Part shown: positions 11,922-23,815 of the stretch, one piece after another
How the letters are laid out: every line of letters begins with the position of its first letter
How positions within the stretch are numbered: position 1 is the first letter of the stretch
Source: Gossypium raimondii
Taxonomy: Eukaryota; Streptophyta; Magnoliopsida; Malvales; Malvaceae
Direction: 5' to 3'
NCBI RefSeq assembly: GCF_025698545.1
Contig: NC_068569.1
Coordinates: forward strand, 19,840,001-19,904,000
DNA length: 64,000 bases
Notes under the pieces: generated by a model
The model's input: only the letters and a program-made list of their open reading frames with translations
Database searches by the model: none
Told to the model about the DNA's origin: nothing
Program-made: the position numbers and the translations under genes

Positions 11922-11927
11922 TTTTTT
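11922..11927 (+). terminator. RNA polymerase III terminator of tRNA-Ser
   Basis: A run of six T residues begins 6 nt after the discriminator base, as expected for Pol III termination. Confidence 0.8.
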
Positions 11928-12134
11928 CCCTCCTCCACTTATTAGCTGCCCATAGTTGCCAACATTTTGCTTAAGATATTTAAGCTTAGTTTTCTTTTGA
12001 AGCCTAGAGTACAAATTACAATACAAATGAGATCTAGTATTTTCTTTAATTCTTAAATGGATATATTTTTTGGGTAAAAGTAAAGAGGGCATAGGCTTAT
12101 GGTCCAATTGCACAGCTTAAAGACCACAATTAAG

Positions 12135-12545
12135 ACAGCAATGCCTCGTCAAAATCAGTCTTTAGCAACGGTAATAAGTTGTGAGGAGGTGAAGTCAACT
12201 TTCGCAGCTTGAACCCACCGACCACTGAAGGCATCAGCCACCCGATCAGCCTCTCAAAAGATATGGTGAAAGGAGATTTATCACTGCCTGCTACAATACT
12301 CCCTAATTAGCCGAACCAAAAACAATGGAATTCACATAGTCAGAAGGCGCATTAATCATTTGGATAGCCAGCAAACTGTCGCATTCTACCAACACCTTCT
12401 TGTACCCTGCTTCCCAAGCTATCTTCAAACCCTCATCTATTGCCCTAAGTTTCGCATGCAAAACTAAACAGCTCCCCAAGAACCAACTAAAGCCAACAAT
12501 CCACCGCCCCCTATAGTCTCGAAAGACTCCACCAATAGAAGCTTA
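12135..12545 (-). mobile_element. LINE remnant: RNase H-like domain
   Basis: Minus-strand translation gives a domain with GGVFRDYRGRWIVGFSW, then KLRAIDEGLKIAWEAGYKK and VECDSLLAIQMINAP. This is the pattern of the plant RNase H-like (RVT_3) domain found at the end of LINE-1 ORF2, with the acidic residues in VFRD and ECDS visible. The frame degrades towards the left (an early stop follows VFGSAN). Only the 3' part of a LINE is present, as expected for a 5'-truncated copy. Old and non-functional. Confidence 0.75.
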
Positions 12546-12604
12546 CAAATTTTACTACAAGAAAAGAAAATAATTTTTATAAAAAAAAATATTATACTAA
12601 AAAG

Positions 12605-13143
12605 GAATAATGAAAAATTTAGCTCCTAACGTTTACATTTCTTGTCAAGTTGGTCATTATTCTTTATTTTTAGCTAATTTTGGCTCTCAACCTTTTAAAA
12701 ATAGTTGATTTTGACCATCAACTATTCAAAAAGAGTCGAATTGATGGCTTTTTAGTGGAAATACTCACTAAAACATTAAATTTTTAACATGGTAGCTTGC
12801 ATGGCAATTCACATGCAATTTATGCTTTTTTTTGAACTTTTATGAACTTTCTTTTATATTTTTTTCAATTTTTTTTATTTTTGAATATTTTATCAAATTT
12901 AAATTATTTGTTGATATGGCATATAAGACAAATAGTGGCATTTCAGCATGAAGTACACACAGGTTTCCATGCAAACATCGTTAAAAATTTAACATTTTAG
13001 TCGGAATTTCTATTTAAAAAAGAGAGAGAGGGCAATTTGACTCTATTTAGAAGGTTAATGACCAAATTTAGCTCAAAAAATAATAAAGGGTAAATTGAAA
13101 AAAGAAGATGTAAATGTTGAGGGCTAAATTTATCATTATGCCT
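12605..13143. mobile_element. foldback MITE-like element, family 1 copy A
   Basis: The left end (GGAATAATGAAAAATTTAGC) and the reverse complement of the right end (GGCATAATGATAAATTTAGC) match over about 90 bp. Shared phrases are TCAACRTTTACAT, TTGGTCATTATT and TTTTTGAGCTAA. The interior includes TGGTAGCTTGCATGGC. No coding capacity. Superfamily unclear, and target-site duplications are not clear by eye. Confidence 0.75.
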
Positions 13144-13169
13144 AAAATAAACATATGAGCATTAATTAA

Positions 13170-13652
13170 TATGCATAATGATAATTTTAACCCTCAACGT
13201 TCACATTTTTTTGTCAATTTGGCCTTTATTCTTTTTTTAGTTAAATTTGGCCCTTAACCTTCAAAAAATAGTCAAATCGTTTTTTTAATAAAAATACTGA
13301 CTAAAATATTTTTTTAATGTTCTTGACGTAGCAACTTATATAGCGGTCCATGTGCACATATGTTAACATAACTCCATTTGTTTTATATGTTACATTAGCA
13401 AATAATTCAAAATTATAAAATAAATAAATAAATAGAAATAAAAATTTAAAAGTTCATAAATATTTAAAGTTCATAAAATTTAACATTTTAATTATTATTC
13501 TCATTTAAAAAATCATTTTGACTCTTTTTCAAAAGGTCTAAGGTCAAAATTGAATTTTTTAAAAGGTTAAGAGCCAAATTTAACTCATAAAAACTAAAAT
13601 CTAATTTAACAAAAATATAAATATTAACTACTAAATTTGATATTATACCTAA
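13170..13652. mobile_element. foldback MITE-like element, family 1 copy B
   Basis: The left end GCATAATGATAATTTTAACC corresponds to the reverse complement of the right end (GGTATAATATCAAATTTAGT), and both continue into the same TTTGGCC/CTTAACC phrases as copy A. The interior parallels copy A (GTAGCAACTTATATAGC). It lies only about 30 bp from copy A. Confidence 0.7.
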
Positions 13653-13849
13653 TTAATAAGGTGTTATTATTAAATTATTTAGCAATTTTATAATAACATG
13701 CATTTAACATATAAGTTTTTTTTTTTTAAATGGGGTTGTTAAAATGTGAAGTTGAGATATGATCTCACATAAGAATTTAAGCAACTCATTTATCACTATA
13801 TTTTATGTAAAAGTTGTTTTCCTAATGATATATATATTTCTTTTATATT

Positions 13850-14180
13850 ATTGTTGAATTAATTATATAGTTAAAATTCTATAATCTTTATCAATTTAGA
13901 ATTTAATTTTTTTATTTTTAATAGTCAAATTCTAAAATTTATATTCAATTGTTAATATGTCACAATTAAATCTTCAGTTAAATTTATTGGTGTAACAATT
14001 TAAATTTTTTAAAAAATACTTACTTGGTAGCCATGCAACAAAAATTAATGTTGTGTTGAATCTAGATTCAACAGAAAAATTTTAACGATGTTAATAATTA
14101 GACTTACATTTTAAATTTAAAAATAGAGAAACTAAATTCTAAATACATAAAGAATATAAAGATTTAGAGCTCATTTTAAC
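13850..14180. mobile_element. foldback element, family 2 copy A
   Basis: The left arm TTTAGAATTTAATTTTTTTA matches the reverse complement of the right arm (TTTAGAATTTAGTTTCTCTA). The middle contains GTAGCCATGCAACAAAAATT. Non-coding MITE-like repeat with approximate borders. A related copy lies near 19.3 kb. Confidence 0.55.
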
Positions 14181-17100
14181 CAAATCATATCTATATTAAC
14201 ATCATTTAGAAAATGTCTGAATTTATATGGTTTGAATTATTAATATATTTTAACTCGAGCAATAGTCCTATTATATATGCGAGCTTGAACATTCATTGTA
14301 TAAGAGGGACCAAATAAAAGAGGCATATCAATCAAACGGTTTTTCATCAACATCTCAATCTTGATAAAGAAAGCTATAGCAGTTTATAGAATTATTAGTA
14401 AATTTGGGTGTCAAAGAAATCGAATCTGTAGATATAATAAACTGGTTATTATGGAACCATACTAAATCGGTTGAGTTTTCATATTATTTTTAGATTTGGA
14501 CTTTTCATTTTAATTAGATAAAATTATCTTTGTTTTATGTTTCTTAAGCATTGTTATAATTATAATTAATGTTTATTAAAATCTAATTCAACATTGATTT
14601 AATCACTCTCAATCTTCACGAATATAATCAATGCTAAATTATTTGTATTTTATAACTCTTATGCTACTTTTGATTGGAGTATTATTTTTACTCATGGTTT
14701 TAGTATATGGGTTAACAATATTTAGCCACTTTTATGATTTATTTTTAGCAAAGAGGGAAATTTTTCGCTTATTTTGAATAAGCCTTATTTTTTACAAGAG
14801 TTATTACTCATATTTTTAATTTCAAGTTTAAATTTGTACCAACTATTTTTATTTTATTTCATGTCTAACCACTGTAATACATATATAATAAATAAGTTTT
14901 TTCCTCGTATTATTACTCTAGTAGACAAAACGAGGCATTAATGTGTAATGATAGCAAAAAAATACCAAACTTGAAAATGTTAATAATGACGATCAAAATT
15001 TTAGAAGTTTTAATAACAATAAAAATATAAAGGAGAACACATATTCTTGAAAGTTTTAACAACAATAAAAAAGTAATAAATTTATAAGATATTGACATTG
15101 ATTTATTTTATTTAGTTATAGAATATTTAAAAGCATAATAAAAGTTTTATTAAAAACTTAAAAGCAATGGGTTTTGTTTTAGGTTTTAAATGGGTTTATA
15201 TATTAAAAAAATTAAGTTTTTTTTTAATTTTTAAATAGTTTTTTTAAATTTTCAATGTGCAATAAAATAAATTCAAACTCAACTGAATTGATATGATTCA
15301 ATTACATTATTTAAACTAAACCGAACTGAATTAGAAAAATCTTAACTGAATCGAATCGTGGGTTTGATTCAATTTCACAGTTTGGTCGTTTTTTTGGTCA
15401 GCCCTAGTTTCTGCATACTAAAAATCACTGATTTGACTCGGTTGGTTGTTTACATAGTGCTTTTGAGTCCTAATTTCCTGGTCTTTTGCTGATTCTGTCG
15501 AGCCCTTGTTTAGAACTGTCTGCTGATATCAGTACTTCAAACTGTTGGACAAACGGACATCTCCCTTCACTTCCCCTGCTTTCAAACAGCATGTGAAAAC
15601 ATGATATACACTCACTGTTACGTTGTTTTTTCAAGTGTCAAATAATGAAATAGTTTAAAACTATGTATATTAGGTCTGTTTACTATAAAATCATTGTCTA
15701 AAGAGAATATTCCTCCAACATAAATCAAATAGAGACAAAAATTAGACCTTAAACCCAGTTTTCTGCAGTAGCTTATCACTGATAATTTGCATGGTATTTA
15801 TTGCTCTACATGATGTTGCTGTCAATCTCTACATAGATATGGGCACCAATTCGAGCAGTAATACCCATCTCTAATTCGTTATTTCCTCCATCTTCATTTG
15901 CCGACAAATTACTCAGGCTGAGGAAAGGCTCTTCTTCAAATCCGTGAGGTTCTTTCCCACTACACCCCTAAACAGTATTCCACAAGATGTTCCAAGTATT
16001 TCTTCACTTCTTTTGCCTAAAACGACCTCTTTTCTTTTCTGGGTTTAGCCTTTAAAGATAATCAAGTAATGAATCTTGCAAATGGAAGGGGGAGCCGAAC
16101 TACGTCATGATGCAAAATGGAAAAGTAAATTAAAATAAACACAGGGCAGCATTAGAGATGTGATGTGACTCCACTATACGTTGAGTCACCATGGTTTCCT
16201 AACGGAGGGTTTGTTTTTCGTATAGTGTGGGATACAGTCATCCCAATATTCTGCAACCATGAGGTCGAAAAAACTGTGTCCAGAAAAAAGATGTTTCCCT
16301 ATATTTCCCCTATTCAACCTGATTGTTGTTTTTTTTTTCAATGGCGTCTCCACCATAACCAAGGATTTGTTTTTGCAGATTATTAAGTTTATCTATAACC
16401 AAATCATGGTGCTGCCCACTATTATTCAGCGGCTTCTCGTTTATGCTTAGGATTGCAAGCGATGCGTCATCCCCAATAGCGGGAACTTCCCTATAAAATA
16501 TACCTATAACAACAATTTCATGTGCTTGGAACAGTGTTGAAAGGCAAAAAACTGGTCACTGATTGATACACTAAATTTAATTAATGATGCCAGGTTGAAA
16601 TACGTTCTATATTCTATTACTTTTGCTCAACTTGTTATTCACCACTTTGAAGCAACTTGGTATATTATTTTGTTTATTTGCAACATGACAGAGCCAAACA
16701 AAATGGTGCATCAAACATTGGAGTACATCACTATTCTCTTTCCATTACAGGGAAAGGAAAAACAACCCAATTCTATTTTAAGTTTGGAATGGAAAATCTT
16801 ATATGATCTCATCAAGATGCACGCATGTGTTAAATTTGGAAGGTGGCTTTGATCTACACAGTTGAGGCTTTTACCTTTGTCCTTTTTTGCATATAAAAAA
16901 AAAAGGCTCAGCAAGCCTTGGGTATATTGAGATTTGGCAAATAAAATCTTAAAAGAAAGTATGTTATATGTGATGAAGCCTTTGGTTACACGTCAGGAAT
17001 CTTACTGCAAATTAAATGCACCAGAATGATAAGAACAGAACAACCACTTATATATATACGAATATAGATCTTTTATTGCTTTCCAAATATGCTATAATGA

Positions 17101-18340
17101 TAGCTTCTATGGCCGATGTTCCATAAATCAATAGATTAATATAATTGCTTTGTTATCAGCGTAACGTATGGATAATCCTCTAATGGCTATGTTCAGGGTT
17201 ATCATTGGAGAATTGGGGAGTCATATATGATTTGTGCCTTAATATCTTTGGTCGATAGGTCTAGAAGACCCAATAATTAAGCAAAAGAGGAGACTCATCC
17301 TTCTCACCATCATCGTCATCACTATATCATTATCATTGTCGTCGTCGTCATCAGCTTTATGGATTTTTATATATAAAAATATAAATATATATATATGCGC
17401 ACTTGCCAACTTTGCCTTAGCTAAGCAGCAATATAAGATCCCAAAGGTGAAAGTGGAACAAACTTAGAGATTCCAAAACATTAAACAAATGATCGATGAT
17501 GTCTATCTAACCATATTTTATCAAAAACAGTACATAACAGTATTTACTTATCAGTTACTTCTTCCAGGAAATATTTATATACTGTTAAAATGGGAAAACA
17601 GGCACACCCACATAGATTCCTTGTTAAACCTTATTTACATGGTTTTCTAGTTAAGGGACATGTTTTTCTTCTTACGCGTAAGGATAAATTTAGATCATAC
17701 CCATTACTCTTTTACTGATCACGTTATTCCTATTTCTTCTTCCTCTTTTTTTTTTTTTAAATCATTTTATCCCTCGACACTAGAAATGCAGTCTAATTGC
17801 ATTTTTAAAAGAAATAATTAACTAAATCATAAAAATTTTAACATCACTAACTTGAGAACTCGTGTGTGATAGTTCACATATTCTTCATAAAAATTTAAAT
17901 AATTATTAAAATTTAACAATTTATAAATTTTTTTAAAAAGATATCTATGTTATTTTAAAGATGTTGATAAAAAATACATAGTTACACACATAATAAATAT
18001 ATTTATTACATAATCTTATTTATTTTATCATATCAACTAAAACTTATTTATTTTTATATACTTTTTATAAATATATTTATTACATAATCTTATTTTTCAC
18101 TCACATAATATATTAACCTCACTTTCTTTCAAGGAAATCTATTAATAAATGTATTCTTAATATCAAATCATTTAATTATTAAATTTATGCTGTTAGCATT
18201 TTTTTTGAAACTTTTCACTTTTTATTGTAAATTTATTATAGGTTAATATTTGATATATTAATGTGCATAATTTTATATGTCAGGTTAAAGGGTTTTTTTA
18301 TTTTTTTTTAAATGAACTATCAATTAAAATAAAATAGTAA
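14181..18340. other. intergenic stretch without a recognised gene
   Basis: About 4.2 kb of AT-rich sequence. Frames of 60-88 codons occur (for example 16165-16450 and 16595-16852), but none has a recognisable motif, splice context or family match. A 10-bp inverted repeat (CCACTATACG at 16173, CGTATAGTGT at 16219) is present. CAT/CGT-rich low-complexity text lies at 17310-17355. The part from 15420 to 17000 is less AT-rich than its surroundings and could hold an unrecognised non-coding transcript. Confidence 0.4.
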
Positions 18341-18344
18341 AAAT

Positions 18345-18870
18345 AGTCAAACACAAGCTAAGAAATAGGGAGGAATCATGTAAACCCCAAGCTGATCGGC
18401 TTGTCTCGTACACCCAGTCCTATCAATTTCCTCCTCCATTTCATGGCTATCACTAATTATTGGCAACAATAAAATTAATGGAACATAAAAAAGAGAAGAG
18501 ATTGCATGAGATAAGGTCACTCGAGCTAAATTATGAATCACCTTATTAACATCCCTTCGAATCTAAACAACGGATAAATTATTAATTGAGATTTAAGAAA
18601 AAGATAATCTTGAACTTGAACTTATAACCCAAACTCAGAATCATCACTCCTTATAGAATTCAAGACATTAGCAATTTATAAATAATCAAATTCGACGACA
18701 ATAGAGTTAAGTTTTAAATACCAAAACCAACACGCTCAAACGGTTAAAGATCTCTGCCAAATAAAACTCTAGCTGACTGTTAATAAGGTGCAATCGACTC
18801 CACACTCATTGTCTTGAAGGGCAGCAGCAAAAGAAGTATAAGCAGCCGGTAAAAATGACTCAGCATCCAC
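18345..18870 (-). mobile_element. LINE remnant: RNase H-like domain, degenerate
   Basis: Minus-strand frames show pieces of the LINE RNase H domain: SQLEFYLAEIFNRL, a region matching the usual VVE-D-L...NALNS pattern, and the C-terminal signature VVWIRRDVNKVIHNLARVTL, which resembles the normal VRR-AN-VAHTLAR. Stops and frame changes separate the pieces, so it is an old 5'-truncated copy. It is independent of the 12.1 kb remnant. Confidence 0.65.
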
Positions 18871-19254
18871 ATTGCACTATGTCATGTTAAGCTATTATAA
18901 GTAAATTTAATTTTAAAAATTTTAAATGATGTAAGCATAAAAATAAATTGATCCATTATTCGTTATCTTGTGAATCCAAACGTCATTAACTTTGAGAGAT
19001 TACTAACACAACGAATATCGAATATCAGTTTGTTTAATTTCATATCTTGTAAGAATGCTTGGGGCCGACCCCAACTTTTCTTCTATATAAATTTATCAAA
19101 TTATTATTTGATAAGGGTTGTGTCTCATTTATTTTTAGAATTTTTAGAATATTAATTAAAGTCATGTGACACCTTATTAATTGATTTATAGAGTTAAAAG
19201 TCACATTCATTATTAATAAAAATAATAAATGTTAGAATCTTCATATTAATATTT
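18871..19254. other. spacer without a recognised gene
   Basis: AT-rich sequence with no supported feature. It includes GCTTGGGGCCGACCCCAA at 19056, a perfect short palindrome-like GC island within AT-rich DNA. Confidence 0.4.
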
Positions 19255-19575
19255 ATTTAAATAGCTTTGGAATTTTTCCTCAACTTTTATTTTAAAGAAT
19301 TTAATTTTTCTATTTTTGGATTTAAAATTCAAGCCCAATTGTTAAAATTTTCTCTTAAATTCAAATTCATTATAACGTCGTTTTTCTATATGGCTATCAA
19401 CTAAGTATTTTTTATTTCAAAATATTACACAAACGAATTTAACAGAATATCTTAAAGGTGTCAACAACTGGATTTAAATTTTGAAATTGAAAAGTAGATG
19501 TACTAAATTATTGGAAATAAAAGTAGGACTAAGTTCTGAATATATGAAGAGTATTTTAACCAACAATTTATCATT
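19255..19575. mobile_element. foldback element, family 2 copy B
   Basis: The left arm (TTTAATTTTTCTATTTTTGG) and the right arm (ATTGGAAATAAAAGTAGGAC with TAAGTTCTGAATATATGAAG) are imperfect inverted counterparts and resemble the copy at 13.85 kb. Non-coding and diverged. Confidence 0.4.
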
Positions 19576-19623
19576 AAATAACAACTTAATCTACCCGTGT
19601 TGAGTTGGTTTGAATTTAAAATT

Positions 19624-20030
19624 TTTAATATCAAATTTAGCTCTCAATGTTTTCATTTTTTTTTCACTTTGGCAACTAAATTTGGACATTAAGCTTTCAA
19701 AAGAATCAAATCTCTTTTACTTAATGGAAATGTTGACTAAAGTTTAATTTTTGTAACGATGTTGGCATGCCAACCTACGTGACAATTTACATATACTTCA
19801 TGTCAATAAATAATTTAAAAATTATAAAATTCAAAAAAATTAACATGAAATACATGCAGTTGCCATACGAGCTACCATGTTTAAAAATTAACATTTTAAT
19901 AACTATTTCGATAAAAAAATCAATTCAAGTCTATTTTAAAGGTTGATGGTCAAATTTGATTTTTTTTAAGTTAGAATATTCAAATTGATAAAAAACTATA
20001 AACATTAAGAATTAAATTTGACAATATGTG
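19624..20030. mobile_element. foldback MITE-like element, family 1 copy C
   Basis: The left end AATATCAAATTTAGCTCTCA and right end GAATTAAATTTGACAATATG are inverted counterparts, and the interior repeats the family 1 order (TTTGGACATTAAGCTTTC, GTTGGCATGCCAACCTACGT, AAAGGTTGATGGTCAAATTT). It is more diverged than copies A and B. Confidence 0.65.
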
Positions 20031-20832
20031 AATTTTTATTTTGACTCATATTGAAGTTTAGCCTTTAGATAAATCCACATTTATCTCTTAAAAATAATAA
20101 TGTAAATTAATTGAGATAAATCAATTAGCATGATTTGAGATTGATTAGGTTAAGGTTTCTATCATTGACCTAAAGAAAGGAAGAACAGAAAACAAAGGAC
20201 AAAGACGAAAGCAAAGGCAAAATTTTACTTGGTGAAGAAGGTCCCATGGCCACAACGGGCATTGGAGGGTGTCATTTTCTATGATGTGTAAACATGAATT
20301 TTTAATATAAACTTAAGAAATATAAGGGATTACTGTGTGTATATGTATAGCCATTACTAAGGTAGGAATCCACCGCAAGGTTCCACCACCACCTTCTTTT
20401 TCTCCTTTTCGTTGGAATCCAATCATCAAAGCACCATCCCCATTTGTTTTTACACATCTTCAACAATTTATTTTATTGGTTAATTTGTTCAAATACCTAA
20501 AGAAAAAAAAAACTTGTTAATTTATTCAACATGATTTCATATTTAATAAAAGCTTATAAATTAGCGTATTTTAATTAATTTATATTCCAATTATTTTAAG
20601 TTTGATTTTTTATTAATTATCTGAATACATATTAGCATCATTATGCATGAAATAAATTTTGAAAAAATCAAGTCAATAAATATTATTTATTTTCTAAAGT
20701 ATTTATAAATTAAATTAAATCAAATCAAAATATTTGAAATGCATGAGATAATTCCCACATTCAAAATTGCAAATATATCAAACAAATAAATTATCCACAT
20801 AGGACAATATCTTTTCTAATTAAGTGATTCTG

Positions 20833-20837
<5 letters not shown>
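20031..20837. other. spacer without a recognised gene
   Basis: AT-rich sequence. The 61-codon frame at 20335-20520 has a proline-rich start but no recognisable family, and I do not support it as a gene. Confidence 0.4.

Positions 20838-20884
<47 letters not shown>
20838..20884. repeat. (TA)n microsatellite
   Basis: About 23 TA dinucleotides in an uninterrupted run, directly bordering the SINE-like element. Confidence 0.95.
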
Positions 20885-20886
<2 letters not shown>

Positions 20887-21065
20887 ATAAGTCGATTGAG
20901 TCTTAATTGGTTGGTATGGGTATTGTTACCAATATAAGAGGACATATATTCGAGTGTGTTGAAACACATTATTTTCCTATTTATGGGTTGAAGAGGACTA
21001 TGACTAGTTATAATCATTATATCAAATAGAGCAAATATGATAAGGAAATTATTCAATATATATAA
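20885..21065 (+). mobile_element. tRNA-derived SINE-like element
   Basis: The segment has an A-box-like GGTTGGTATGGG and, about 40 bp on, a B-box-like ATTCGAGTG, followed by an unrelated body (TTTATGGGTTGAAGAGGAC). I recall close relatives dispersed in cotton with a better B box (GGTTCGAGTG). The size and box spacing fit a tRNA-derived SINE. No clear 3' tail or target-site duplication is seen, so the class is inference. Confidence 0.45.
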
Positions 21066-21296
21066 GACAACGTAATTATAAATTAGAAAACATTTTTCTT
21101 ATTATTGATAAGTTATTAACATTAAGTGTAGATTGTAAATCGTGTGGGTGATGAATTTTGCAATTCTTTTTGACGTTTTTATTTTTAAAGTTTAATTAGA
21201 AAAATAAATAAATTGGACAAATTGGCCCTCTAAAAATTAGAGTAATTTAATCTGTCAATTTTAAAAGTGAGGAAATTAATCTTTGTGTTAGTATCG

Positions 21297-21515
21297 TACA
21301 TAATTTTGATTAGCATAGTAATAAATTTAGCCTTCAATACTTACATATTTTGTGTTTGTCATTTTAGCCTTAATTCTAAAAATTCAACAAATTCAGCCTC
21401 AACATTTTCATATTTACACAAATGTTGTGAGATAAATTTGTTAAATTAGGACTAAATTGACGAATGTGTAAACTTTGAAGATTAAATTTATTATTATACC
21501 AATCAAAATCATATA
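21297..21515. mobile_element. short foldback element related to family 1, copy D
   Basis: The left end ACATAATTTTGATTAGCATA continues into GTAATAAATTTAGCCTTCAA. The reverse complement of the right end gives ATGATTTTGATTGGTATAAT and AATAAATTTAATCTTCAA. The two arms occupy nearly the whole 0.2 kb, so the element is almost a perfect hairpin with only a small loop. Confidence 0.65.
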
Positions 21516-21914
21516 CAATTGATAAAAAAATTAATGCCGTGTTTAACTAATTGCACATTTTAAAACTGATAAAGATTAAATTGTTTTAATATTTTGAAAG
21601 GAATCAATTTACTCTCTTTTACCGAAAAAATTAATGGTAACATCGATGAAGTGAAAATTTTGTGTTAATAGTACTTACATTGTATTATTAATTTTAAGAA
21701 GCACCTAAAAATAAAAAAAATTATTTAATCAAAGGGATAAAAGTATTTAAATTAAATTATTAATTTTAGAATAAACTAAAAATGAAAAAGAAATCTTTTA
21801 ACCAAAGAGGGCGAAGCCTCTACTTTCTCCTAACTTTGACCTAAGTATAAAGCATGAAGAATTTTTATTGTGGATATTGTTGCAAGTACAGTAAACTCTA
21901 AATATTATAATTTA

Positions 21915-22280
21915 ATGGAATAAATCTTAAAGTTATATATAAATTTTGGTTTAATGTGTAATTGTATACATGAATTTTAATTTGGTGTAATTATACACGT
22001 AAAATTCTAATTGTGGTTCAAATATATACTTAAAACATTAATTTTGATTTAATCATACACATTTAAAGAAATAGATACTAATTTATTTTTATAATGGATA
22101 AATATAATTATTTATGCATGCAATATATAAACATAAAATGATTTTATATCAATAATGGTTTTAATAATTTACAAGAATTGAATTAAATCAAAATTTCATA
22201 TATAAAATTATACAAAATTAAAATTCATGTATATAATTACATATTAAGTATATATAATTTTGATATTTATCCTAATTATA
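21915..22280. mobile_element. foldback element, family 3 copy A
   Basis: The left arm (AATGTGTAATTGTATACATG, AATTTTAATTTGGTGTAATT) and right arm (AAATTATACAAAATTAAAAT, TCATGTATATAATTACATAT) are inverted counterparts around an ATGGATAAATATAATTATT centre. Non-coding and AT-rich. Confidence 0.6.
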
Positions 22281-22974
22281 CGTCACAAATTAATTTTTAG
22301 TAATCATCCATAAAAATAAGTTTGTTTTTACGATATCAAAAATCAGAACTGAATCTATGCTAGCTATAAGTTGATGATGAATTATATATTATTTAATTAT
22401 GTTGGATAAAATAAATCATACATCAAATCTGGGTTCCTTTTTCTTTCTTGTTTTGTCTGTTTCCTGTGATTTGATAGAGGAAATAATATTAATTCCCAAC
22501 ATCTTATTTGCCAAAAGGAAAATGTGCACTAAATATGAAGGAAATAGCGTAATTTAATAATATAAAGATATAAAAAGCACGATAAGATTCGTGAGTTATT
22601 TGAGTCAAGTATTATATAATAGGTTTGAATTTGGCTTGATAATTATTAAATCGAGTTCAAATCATTTTTGAGTCGAATTCGAATAATTTACAAGTACCAA
22701 TATCTCATTTACACCCGGAATGGAATGTAGCCAAAATAGGAACAAATTCAAACACTAATGTCCAAATTAAAAAAATAAAATTGAATAACCAAAATAGAAA
22801 CACGGACATAAATCATTTGTATAAATTAACCAATTATTTAAAGTAATTTTATTTCCTCTTTTGGCTAACCATAAATTTTTTTCTTTTATTTTAGAATAAC
22901 CGAGGTTATGCTTTTTATTATCTTTCTGGTGAATAGATTGAGAATTAACTTAAAAAAAGATAAATTTTAAAATA
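22281..22974. other. spacer with a dispersed repeat fragment
   Basis: No gene is supported. At 22590-22700 there is GAGTCAAGTATT...CGAGTTCAAATCATTTTTGAG text of a type that recurs in 27.2-27.4 kb and 45.8-46.2 kb (direct or inverted GAGTTCAAAT/CTCAAGTT phrases), probably an old non-autonomous repeat. Confidence 0.35.
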
Positions 22975-23270
22975 ATATATTAACTCTAATTTAATAAGGT
23001 GAAATTTTATACATAAACTTTAATTTTATATTTTTTATTTGATCCAATTCTCACAAATTATTAACGTAATTATTGATATGGCATCATTTTAAGTTTATAT
23101 ATTACATACACAAATAATTATATTTGTCCATTATAAAAATATTTAATTTGATGTATTTATTTATTTAAATATATATAATTAAAACAAAATTAAAATTTTA
23201 TATATATATATGAACTACAATCAAAGTCTATGTATGAAATTGTAGATTAAATTAAAATTTATCCCTTAAA
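22975..23270. mobile_element. foldback element, family 3 copy B
   Basis: The arms AATTTTATACATAAACTTTA and CAAAGTCTATGTATGAAATT are inverted counterparts. The interior AATAATTATATTTGTCCATT matches the centre of copy A on the opposite strand. Diverged, with approximate borders. Confidence 0.5.
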
Positions 23271-23669
23271 TTAATGATAATAATGAATGTTCTCTTTTTA
23301 TATATACGTTGACAAATGTCCTAAATTTTGGTCATACGTTCATATTTGAGTTATAATATTATAATTAATCTCTGAATTATCCTTCAAATTTATAAGAAGA
23401 AAAGTTATACCTGCCATACCAAATATTCTCCTTTTTGCATGCTATATACCAAGAAACGTATCTTCATATATTTTTTTTCGTGATCTGAAACTTAATCGAT
23501 TTATTCTAAGCGAATGCATATATTCTCTCTCAAGTGTGAACTCAAATCACCCAATGGAATAAATATTCTGAATTAGTTGTGGAAATTATCTTAATTGGTG
23601 ATGCATGCGAGCAATAATACGATATTGGAGTTGTGTTTGATTAATTAATTTCTATATCGAAATTAAAAA

Positions 23670-23815
23670 ATTTATTTTCGACACATTCTTAGAGAACACA
23701 ATAGAGTAACTGATTGGATGGCTAAATTTGTAAGCTAAAATTATGATCAAATTCAAATATATAAAGAGGCCTCAACCTTATTACAAGAGCTTCTCGAGAC
23801 GGATCTTGATTTCAT
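23670..23815 (+). mobile_element. LINE remnant: end of an RNase H-like domain
   Basis: Plus-strand translation reads FRHILREHNRVTDWMAKFVS, a stop, then IYKEASTLLQELLETDL. This matches the C-terminal signature (REANRVAD-LAK) and tail of plant LINE RNase H domains. Only this end is recognisable, so it is a small old fragment. Its orientation is opposite to the two other LINE remnants. Confidence 0.6.

Noticed and set aside
17310-17355. CATCATCGTCATC-type run, considered as an acidic coding exon
   Set aside because: Too short, no open frame or splice sites around it; best read as low-complexity DNA.
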